From Neomoorella mulderi (GTDB taxonomy: Bacteria; Bacillota; DSM-521; Neomoorellales; Neomoorellaceae), in assembly GCA_011375465.1 (NCBI GenBank), contig DRZV01000012.1, positions 1 through 6,548 on the forward strand: a stretch of DNA of 6,548 bases, read 5' to 3'. The position numbers were made by a program, and so were the translations under genes. Position 1 is the first letter of the stretch; each line of letters opens with the position of its first letter. Positions 1 to 4,354 of the stretch are shown here, piece by piece. The notes below the pieces were generated by a model. The model saw only the letters and a list, made by a program, of their open reading frames with translations, made no database searches and was not told where the DNA came from.

Positions 1-1
1 G

Positions 2-340
2 CCCCAGGGCTGGCTAATAGCCGCGGACATAGAGATACCTCCTCTGCCGGTCCTCCTGGGCAGGGAAAGCTATCCCCCTCGGCTGGAGGAGGAGTTGCGG
101 AAGAGGGTTTCCCGCTTCATGCTTTTGCCCGCCCGGGAACTGGCTGCCTCTGCCGGCAATCCCAGGGCGGCCAACATGGTCCTCCTGGGCGCCCTTTCCC
201 TGTTTTTGCCCATATCCCTGGAGGACTGGGAACAGGCCATGGAGGCCTGCCTTCCTCCCCGGTTATGGGAGGTCAACAGGAGGGCCTTCTGCCTGGGAAG
301 GGAGAGGGCCAGCGCCCTTCAGGAGGAAAATGCCTTTTAA
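2..340 (+). CDS. 2-oxoacid:acceptor oxidoreductase gamma-type subunit (indolepyruvate oxidoreductase beta-like), 3' part
   Basis: This is the last 112 codons of a gene that begins upstream of the window; the frame is open from base 2 to the TAA at 338-340. The visible part resembles the C-terminal half of the small 'gamma' domain of ferredoxin-dependent 2-oxoacid oxidoreductases, most like IorB. There is an early PLPVLLGRESYP stretch, then the family's typical NPRAANMVLLGAL segment at visible residues 49-61, then a P..LWEVNRRAF..G ending at visible residues 87-98. In this family the subunit works with a TPP-containing large subunit in the cytoplasm to oxidise aryl-pyruvates (or other 2-oxoacids) to acyl-CoA with reduction of ferredoxin. 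Only 40 bases and no terminator separate it from the next gene, so the two may be co-transcribed. KorC or PorG-type subunits are alternatives, because the partner subunit lies outside the window. I am confident of the superfamily and less so of the substrate. Confidence 0.72.
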   Translation, partial: PQGWLIAADIEIPPLPVLLGRESYPPRLEEELRKRVSRFMLLPARELAASAGNPRAANMVLLGALSLFLPISLEDWEQAMEACLPPRLWEVNRRAFCLGRERASALQEENAF

Positions 341-371
341 TGATAGAAATAGACAAGGATAGAATAAAAAC

Positions 372-378
372 AAGGGGG
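372..378 (+). promoter_or_regulatory. Ribosome binding site that decides the fbp start
   Basis: AAGGGGG at 372-378 is the only good Shine-Dalgarno sequence before the fbp gene. It lies 8 bases from the TTG at 387 but only 2 bases from the GTG at 381, which favours TTG 387 as the real initiation codon. Confidence 0.6.
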
Positions 379-386
379 TTGTGGAT

Positions 387-1508
387 TTGGACAAAAAGAT
401 AACCCTGAGCGTGATCAAGGCCGACGTGGGAGGCTTTGTGGGCCATTCCAGCGTACATCCCAAACTCATAGAGACGGCCAAAGATTTTCTGGCCACCACC
501 AACCTTTTGATAGATTACCGGGTGGTATCCATAGGGGATGACATAAGCCTCATCATGACCCACAAGAGGGGGGTGGACAGCGAGGAGATCCACCGCCTGG
601 CCTGGGATACCTTCAGCCGGTGCACGGAGGTGGCCAAAGAGCTGAAGCTCTACGGTGCAGGCCAGGACCTCTTGAGCGACACCTTTTCCGGCAACATAAA
701 GGGCCTGGGCCCTGGGGTGGCGGAGATGGAATTTGAAGAGAGGGAGAGCGAGCCGGTCATAGTGTTTGCCGCGGACAAGACCGACCCGGGTGCCTGGAAT
801 TTCCCCTTGTATAAAATTTTTGCCGATCCCTTTAACACCATAGGTCTGGTGATAGATCCCAAAATGCATCAGGGTTTCCGCTTCTTGGTCTTCGATCTCT
901 TCGAACACCAGCAGATAGAGTTTTCCCTGCCCGAAGAACTGTATGACCTGCTGGTGTTTATAGGAGCACCCAATCGCTATTGCATAAAAGCCATCTATTC
1001 CAAGACCACCGGGGAGATCGCCGCTGTCTCCAGCACCCAGCGGCTCAACCTTATAGCCGGCCGCTATGTGGGCAAAGACGACCCCGTATGCATCGTGCGC
1101 TGCCAGAGCGGCTTGCCCGCGGTGGGGGAAGTGCTGGAGCCCTTCGCCCATCCCCATCTGGTGGCGGGCTGGATGAGGGGTTCCCACGTAGGACCTCTGA
1201 TGCCCGTGGGCCTGCACCAGGCTTCCCTGACCCGCTTCGACGGCCCTCCCCAGGTGGTGGCTTTGGGATTCCAGATAGTGGAAGGCAGGCTTCTAGGCCC
1301 CCAGGATCTCTTCGCTGGCGTTGCCTTTGATAAAGCCCGGGAAATCGCCAATGAGATAGCCAATTATCTGCGTTCCCTAGGCCCCTTCGAACCCCACCGC
1401 CTGCCTCTGGAACAGATGGAATACACCACCATGCCCTATGTCATGGGCAGGTTGAAACACCGTTTTGTCAAGCTGGGAGAGGAGAAAAAGGTGGGAGATA
1501 TGGTGTAA
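387..1508 (+). CDS. fbp: Fructose-1,6-bisphosphate aldolase/phosphatase (bifunctional, class V FBPase)
   Basis: This enzyme joins dihydroxyacetone phosphate and glyceraldehyde 3-phosphate into fructose 1,6-bisphosphate and then removes the C1 phosphate, both in one Mg-dependent active site. It is a one-way gluconeogenic enzyme of archaea and deep-branching bacteria. The protein has 373 residues from TTG 387 (375 if GTG 381 is used), a normal family length. Visible hallmarks are the N-terminal VIKADVGG and GHSSVHP metal-binding region, VSIGDDISLIMTH, the YGAGQDLLSDTFSGN block, ADKTDPGAWN, FADPFNTIGLVIDP, YVGKDDP, WMRGSHVGPLMPV, RFDGPP and C-terminal MEYTTMP. Counted from GTG 381, the Schiff-base lysine is K232 with Y229, D233 and D234 next to it, and the C-terminal tyrosine is Y348. 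These are the numbers I recall for the characterised Sulfolobus enzyme. All the key residues are present. TTG 387 is preferred on ribosome-binding-site spacing. The gene follows the oxidoreductase subunit by about 40 bases and ends in a strong terminator. Confidence 0.95.
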   Translation: MDKKITLSVIKADVGGFVGHSSVHPKLIETAKDFLATTNLLIDYRVVSIGDDISLIMTHKRGVDSEEIHRLAWDTFSRCTEVAKELKLYGAGQDLLSDTFSGNIKGLGPGVAEMEFEERESEPVIVFAADKTDPGAWNFPLYKIFADPFNTIGLVIDPKMHQGFRFLVFDLFEHQQIEFSLPEELYDLLVFIGAPNRYCIKAIYSKTTGEIAAVSSTQRLNLIAGRYVGKDDPVCIVRCQSGLPAVGEVLEPFAHPHLVAGWMRGSHVGPLMPVGLHQASLTRFDGPPQVVALGFQIVEGRLLGPQDLFAGVAFDKAREIANEIANYLRSLGPFEPHRLPLEQMEYTTMPYVMGRLKHRFVKLGEEKKVGDMV

Positions 1509-1536
1509 AAAAAGGACCCTTCAAGGGTCCTTTTTT
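1508..1536 (+). terminator. Intrinsic terminator of the fbp transcript
   Basis: The stem GGACCC (1514-1519) pairs with GGGTCC (1525-1530), with a further T-A pair closing a 3-base loop, and is followed by six T (1531-1536). The A-run before the stem pairs with the T-run and would supply a U-run on the opposite strand, so the element could work in both directions. It begins at the stop codon of fbp. Confidence 0.93.
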
Positions 1537-1660
1537 AGCACTTTTTCTTTCCAGGAGGGATAAGATAGAAGCGGGAGTCAATGAAAATTTAACTTGCATC
1601 TCTGCTGCTTTTGTGGTGAAATATGCTAGTGTAAAGTAAGAAAGTGGGGTTGGGGCCAAG

Positions 1661-3160
1661 ATGGGGGACCAAAGGGAGACGCCGATTTTTTCTGCCATAA
1701 AGAAGTATATAGAGGAAGGGGTTTTGCCCTTCCACGTGCCCGGGCATAAGCAGGGGCGGGCCTTGCCCGAACTTAAGGAATACGTGGGAGAAAGGGTCTT
1801 GGCCATGGATTTGACCTGCGTGCCGGGTCTGGATAACATCTGCAATCCTAAAGATGTGATAGCCGAGGCCGAAGCCCTGGCCGCCGAGGCCTTTGGGGCT
1901 GACCGGGCTTTTTTCCTGGTGAACGGCACCACCTCCGGCATTCAGACCATGATACTAGCAGTCTGCCAGCCGGGGGAAAAGATAATAATGCCCCGCAATG
2001 CCCACCGCTCTGCCCTGGGAGGGCTTATCCTGAGCGGAGCCCATCCGGTGTACGTGGAGCCGGAGATAAACCGGGATTACGGCATATCCATGGGGGTGAC
2101 TCCGGAAAGGGTAAAACGGGCCCTGGAGGAACATCCCGACGCCAAAGCTGTGTTCCTTGTAAGTCCCAACTATTATGGAACCGTTCCCCCTTTAAGGGGG
2201 ATAGCGGCCGTTGCCCATGATTACGGAGTGCCTGTCTTGGTGGACGAGGCCCATGGTGCCCACCTGCCCTTCCATCCCCAACTGCCCCCTTCTGCCATGG
2301 CTTGCGGCGCCGATATGGCCGCCACCAGTGCCCATAAATTGGCAGGATCTTTGACCCAGAGCTCCATCCTCCTGTTGAAGGAGGGAAGGGTGGAGGGCAA
2401 GCATGTGAAGGCCACCTTGAACATTTTTCAGACCACCAGCCCTTCTTATATCCTCCTGGCCTCCCTGGATTTGGCCCGCAAGCAGATGGCCTTAAAGGGC
2501 AGGGAGCTCCTGGAGAAGGCCTTGGAGATAGCCCACTGGATCCGGCGGGAATTGGCCCGCATAGATGGAATAGAGATTATGGGAGAAGAGGTTACAGTTC
2601 TGCCGGGATGCGTGGACCTGGATCCCACCAAGATCACGGTAAATGTCCAGGGGCTGGGCCTGACCGGCTACGAAATGGAAGGGATTTTGCGTCGGGAATA
2701 TAAGATCCAGGTGGAGCTCTCGGATCTTTACAATGTTTTGATCCTGATCTCCATAGGGGACGACTGGGACATGGCTCGGGCCCTGGTCCAGGCCTTTCAG
2801 GACGTGGCCAGGAGGAGGCCCTTTAAAAACGTCATCCGTTTCTGTCCCCCTCTACCTCCCATACCTCCCATGGCGGTTTTGCCCAGGCAGGCTTTTTACA
2901 GTTCCACCAGAACGGTGGAACTGGAAGAGGCAGAAGGGGAGATCAGCGCCGAAGCCATAACCGCTTATCCCCCGGGAATTCCCCTGGTGTGTCCAGGGGA
3001 GGTTATAAGCTACGAGATCATCGAGTATGTCAAGGTGCTCAAGAAGGAAAGGGCGGAGCTGCAGGGACCTGAGGATCCAGAGCTGAAATACATCAAGGTC
3101 TTGAGGGATACGGTGCGGTTGCCGGAATTCAGCCCAGCTGCCCTCGCGGGACAGGGTTGA
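1661..3160 (+). CDS. PLP-dependent Orn/Lys/Arg decarboxylase family protein (SpeA-like)
   Basis: This is a 499-residue fold-type-I PLP enzyme of the short, Bacillus SpeA-like branch of the ornithine/lysine/arginine decarboxylases. It would release CO2 from a basic amino acid in the cytoplasm to make agmatine, cadaverine or putrescine. It shows the N-terminal FHVPGHKQG motif (from F24), VNGTTSG around N88 that would hold the cofactor phosphate, NAHRS with the PLP-stacking H115, VDEAHGAH with D195 contacting the pyridine nitrogen, and SAHK with the Schiff-base lysine K226. The C-terminal domain has the characteristic YPPGIPLVCPGE at about 436. Length fits the short branch, without the N-terminal wing domain of the inducible enterobacterial enzymes. 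ATG 1661 is the only sensible start, but the ribosome binding site is weak (GGGG at 1652-1655 or GTGGGG at 1644-1649). A terminator upstream and a new promoter downstream make it look like a single-gene unit. The substrate cannot be fixed from sequence; arginine is the most likely guess. Confidence 0.92.
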   Translation: MGDQRETPIFSAIKKYIEEGVLPFHVPGHKQGRALPELKEYVGERVLAMDLTCVPGLDNICNPKDVIAEAEALAAEAFGADRAFFLVNGTTSGIQTMILAVCQPGEKIIMPRNAHRSALGGLILSGAHPVYVEPEINRDYGISMGVTPERVKRALEEHPDAKAVFLVSPNYYGTVPPLRGIAAVAHDYGVPVLVDEAHGAHLPFHPQLPPSAMACGADMAATSAHKLAGSLTQSSILLLKEGRVEGKHVKATLNIFQTTSPSYILLASLDLARKQMALKGRELLEKALEIAHWIRRELARIDGIEIMGEEVTVLPGCVDLDPTKITVNVQGLGLTGYEMEGILRREYKIQVELSDLYNVLILISIGDDWDMARALVQAFQDVARRRPFKNVIRFCPPLPPIPPMAVLPRQAFYSSTRTVELEEAEGEISAEAITAYPPGIPLVCPGEVISYEIIEYVKVLKKERAELQGPEDPELKYIKVLRDTVRLPEFSPAALAGQG

Positions 3161-3170
3161 TTTTTCTTCG

Positions 3171-3199
3171 TTGACAAACCTCCCTTTTCTGTTTAAAGT
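3171..3199 (+). promoter_or_regulatory. Promoter, sigma-A type, in front of the 36-codon ORF
   Basis: TTGACA (3171-3176) is a perfect -35 box. It is separated by exactly 17 bases from TAAAGT (3194-3199), which matches the -10 consensus at four of six positions. Transcription would start near 3206, at the ribosome binding site AAGGGGGG (3206-3213), giving a very short leader to the ATG at 3220. The promoter starts 11 bases after the decarboxylase stop codon. Confidence 0.72.
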
Positions 3200-3219
3200 A
3201 GGGTTAAGGGGGGTAGAGG

Positions 3220-3330
3220 ATGATTTATGGCATAATAATCTTGGGGGGATTCCTGGCAATAGGGATTTATTACATTTACAGGCAGATCGCGGATCCAGGG
3301 TACAGCATTTTTCCCCATAACCAGGATTGA
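3220..3330 (+). CDS. Putative 36-residue single-pass membrane peptide
   Basis: This small ORF runs from ATG 3220 to TGA 3328-3330. It has a strong ribosome binding site (AAGGGGGG, 3206-3213) six bases upstream and a good promoter in front. The peptide begins MIYGIIILGG. Residues 1-20 are almost wholly hydrophobic, with glycines and aromatics and no charge, and could span the membrane once. The tail, residues 21-36, is polar: R21, Q22, D25, P26, G27, a FPH at 31-33 and D36 at the end. R21 just after the hydrophobic stretch suggests the C-terminus stays in the cytoplasm. I do not recognise the family. Start, SD and promoter together make translation likely, but a 36-codon ORF can arise by chance and there is no homologue I can name. 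Type I toxin-like peptides and small membrane regulators share this general shape, but nothing here assigns a role. The hairpin-rich block begins about 55 bases downstream. Confidence 0.55.
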   Translation: MIYGIIILGGFLAIGIYYIYRQIADPGYSIFPHNQD

Positions 3331-3385
3331 GGGCCAAAAACAGTTTCCGATTTTTGCGATGTTCTCCTAACTACTCTCGACAAAT

Positions 3386-3780
3386 ACCACCTAGGATAAC
3401 CTATCACCAGGTGGTGGGCAAATTGCCCCGGGTGTCCCGGGGCGTGTGGGCAGGGGGACGGCCCGGCGGGAGAAAGTGCCGCCGGAACGTGTGCCGGCCA
3501 GGAAGGGGTGCACGTAAAGGCGGGCTTTTACGGGGGCGAACCCCCGCACCGCCGGGTAGCCTCCCTGGGGCGTGCGGGAAACGGCGCCCCGGGTGGCGGG
3601 AACCGGTCCCTTGCCTTCCGGGTGGGAGCCCTGCGGGCCGGACGTTTGGACCACTCCGCCGTTTGGAAGCCCCGCAAGGGGTCACTGTTTCGGGCGGGAC
3701 TCCAGAAGCACAGGCCCTGTCCTTCCTCCCCGGCCGGGAGGACAAGTGTCCGGCCTCTCGGAGAGCGTAAACTCCAGGCC
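3386..3780 (+). ncRNA. Candidate long structured RNA of unknown class (no credible gene)
   Basis: There is no believable coding region between 3331 and 3878. The stretch 3421-3780 is about 71% G+C by hand count and dense in local inverted repeats. On the plus strand these are: 3386-3392 with 3409-3415 (7 bp); 3425-3432 with 3436-3443 (8 bp, TGT loop); 3463-3469 with 3479-3485 (7 bp); 3488-3494 with 3508-3514 (7 bp, two G-U pairs); 3531-3536 with 3541-3546 (6 bp, CGAA loop); 3564-3572 with 3585-3593 (9 bp, one G-U); 3628-3631 with 3635-3638; 3670-3673 with 3678-3681 (GCAA tetraloop); 3725-3730 with 3736-3741; and 3755-3758 with 3762-3765. Such order, with GNRA-type loops and a terminator downstream, suggests a folded RNA, either free-standing or a leader of fmdB. 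I found none of the signatures I know for RNase P RNA, tmRNA, SRP RNA, T-box, cobalamin or other common riboswitches. The ends are estimates. Strand is inferred from the promoter and terminator. High G+C alone produces some chance stems. Confidence 0.4.
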
Positions 3781-3783
3781 TGC

Positions 3784-3826
3784 TTTGCTACCAGGCTGCC
3801 AGCACCTGATAGTACCTGGTAGCAAA
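3784..3826 (+). repeat. Perfect 12-bp inverted repeat, 19-base spacer
   Basis: TTTGCTACCAGG (3784-3795) is mirrored exactly by CCTGGTAGCAAA (3815-3826). As RNA it would be a stable hairpin just before the terminator; as DNA it could be an operator. A weak promoter-like pair lies inside it: TTGCTA at 3786-3791 and GATAGT at 3808-3813, 16 bases apart, each four of six to consensus. Whether it acts as RNA or DNA cannot be told from one sequence. Confidence 0.75.
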
Positions 3827-3836
3827 ATTGAAACAG

Positions 3837-3860
3837 GATCCCCGTAAGGGGATCTTCTTT
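3837..3860 (+). terminator. Intrinsic terminator with GTAA tetraloop, just upstream of fmdB
   Basis: GATCCCC (3837-3843) pairs with GGGGATC (3848-3854) around a GTAA (GNRA) loop and is followed by TTCTTT (3855-3860). The U-run is broken by one C, so termination may be partial. The fmdB ribosome binding site begins only four bases later, at 3864. Either this ends the structured RNA upstream, or it is an attenuator through which fmdB transcription must read. Confidence 0.75.
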
Positions 3861-3863
3861 ACT

Positions 3864-3870
3864 GGGAGGT
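3864..3870 (+). promoter_or_regulatory. Ribosome binding site of fmdB
   Basis: GGGAGGT at 3864-3870 sits eight bases before ATG 3879. It fixes that start against the in-frame upstream ATG at 3828, which has no ribosome binding site and would place the terminator hairpin inside the coding region. Confidence 0.75.
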
Positions 3871-3878
3871 CATGGTAT

Positions 3879-4079
3879 ATGCCCACGTATGATTTTAAGT
3901 GCAAGACCTGCGGCCATAGGTTCAGCCAGAGGGTGGCCATCAAAGATAGGGAACTGGTCCGGTGCCCCCAGTGCGGGGGAGAGGTGCAGCAGCTGTTTAC
4001 AGGTTTTCTCTATTGCGGTAAAGGCAGCGGAGGCAGCTGCAGCGGGAACTGCGGTTCTTGCGGGGTCTGCCGGGGTTGA
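3879..4079 (+). CDS. FmdB-family zinc-ribbon protein
   Basis: This is a 66-residue cytoplasmic protein of the FmdB putative regulatory family. It begins MPTYDFKCKTCGHRF, the family's signature opening. One zinc ribbon is visible: C8-x2-C11 and C29-x2-C32. The middle (about residues 36-47) has the usual hydrophobic VQQLFTGFLY stretch. The tail is glycine/serine rich with four more cysteines, C54, C58, C61 and C64, plus C46, so nine of 66 residues are cysteine. Family function is not established; the name comes from a suggested link to the formamidase/amidase genes of Methylophilus, and the small zinc ribbon suggests nucleic-acid or protein binding. ATG 3879 is chosen for its ribosome binding site at 3864-3870. 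The gene has no clear promoter between the upstream terminator and its start, so it probably depends on read-through from upstream or on the weak promoter in the inverted repeat at 3784-3826. Confidence 0.88.
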   Translation: MPTYDFKCKTCGHRFSQRVAIKDRELVRCPQCGGEVQQLFTGFLYCGKGSGGSCSGNCGSCGVCRG

Positions 4080-4252
4080 TAGTCAAAAGATTCAGCGGAG
4101 CGGTTCCCTCTGGGCGCTTCTCCAAGGGAAAGCCGAGCTTTGGGCGGCCCTGCCGCGGGTTCCGCGGGAAGTGACACTTGTGGACATCGGTGCCGGTGGA
4201 GGAAGAGGAAGCCACCGGGATATTCGTCCATGGGTTGCTGGCGGTTTGCGCA
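4080..4252 (+). other. Non-coding stretch with stem-loops between fmdB and its terminator
   Basis: No credible gene was seen in these 173 bases. Three good hairpins lie in a row on the plus strand: 4104-4109 with 4125-4130 (6 bp), 4153-4158 with 4162-4167 (CCGCGG arms, GTT loop) and 4193-4199 with 4212-4218 (7 bp). The terminator at 4253-4277 follows. It may be the 3' untranslated region of fmdB or a second small RNA. No T-box or other riboswitch signature was recognised, although branched-chain amino acid genes lie downstream. Confidence 0.4.
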
Positions 4253-4277
4253 AAAGGGGGCGCCCCTTTATTTTTTT
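4253..4277 (+). terminator. Strong intrinsic terminator before the ilvE promoter
   Basis: AAAGGGG (4253-4259) pairs with CCCCTTT (4263-4269) around a GCG loop; after one A come seven T (4271-4277). It closes the fmdB transcript and insulates the ilvE promoter, which starts 11 bases later. Confidence 0.92.
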
Positions 4278-4287
4278 GTAAAAGTCC

Positions 4288-4316
4288 TTGACACTGCCCC
4301 AGGGGTTATTTATACT
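4288..4316 (+). promoter_or_regulatory. Near-consensus sigma-A promoter of ilvE-ilvD
   Basis: TTGACA (4288-4293) and TATACT (4311-4316, five of six) are exactly 17 bases apart, so transcription should start near 4323. The spacer contains the perfect palindrome CCCCAGGGG (4297-4305), a possible operator core. The leader to the ilvE start is only about 32 bases, too short for an attenuator or riboswitch, so any control should act at the promoter. Confidence 0.88.
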
Positions 4317-4342
4317 GTAATGCAAATCATGAGGAGATCATA

Positions 4343-4350
4343 GGGGGGAG
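4343..4350 (+). promoter_or_regulatory. Ribosome binding site of ilvE, fixing a TTG start
   Basis: GGGGGGAG at 4343-4350 lies just before TTG 4355, four bases from its end. No ATG or GTG lies in frame near the family's N-terminus, so TTG is the likely start. The leader also holds a five-codon ATG ORF at 4329-4343 (ATG to TAG) with no ribosome binding site of its own; it looks accidental. Confidence 0.6.
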
Positions 4351-4354
4351 CAGC

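Noticed and set aside
273..1217. 314-codon open frame on the minus strand
   Set aside because: It lies wholly antisense to the well-supported fbp gene and reads no recognisable domain; long antisense frames are common in such sequence.
1594..1637. Promoter for the decarboxylase gene (TTGCAT at 1594, TATGCT at 1622, or TAAAGT at 1632)
   Set aside because: No pair of boxes has acceptable spacing: 22 bases for the best -35/-10 pair. A promoter must lie in 1537-1660 but I cannot place it.
3327..3770. 147-codon plus-strand frame across the structured block, and several minus-strand frames there
   Set aside because: The translations are Arg/Gly/Pro-rich without domains, start without a ribosome binding site, and their composition just reflects G+C-rich hairpins.
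3805..3834. CRISPR-like repeat: the 30 bases end in ATTGAAAC, as many type I-B and III repeats do
   Set aside because: Only one copy is present, with no spacer-repeat pattern and no cas gene in the window. Most of the unit is the right arm of the inverted repeat.
3331..3860. RNase P RNA, tmRNA, SRP RNA, cobalamin riboswitch or group II intron
   Set aside because: The conserved core sequences I know for each (for example GAGGAAAGTCC of RNase P, or a group II domain V) were not found on reading the block.
3828..3878. Longer fmdB starting at ATG 3828
   Set aside because: The added residues would be encoded by the terminator hairpin, there is no ribosome binding site, and the family starts with MP-x-Y-x-F at 3879.
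3889..4281. 130-codon plus-strand frame containing a VDIGAGGG stretch like methyltransferase motif I
   Set aside because: It overlaps fmdB in another frame, no other methyltransferase motif is present, and its end runs through the terminator at 4253-4277.
4080..4354. T-box leader for the ilv genes
   Set aside because: No T-box consensus (GGTGG-N-ACCGCG) and no promoter-leader-terminator order leading into ilvE; the ilvE promoter lies after the terminator.
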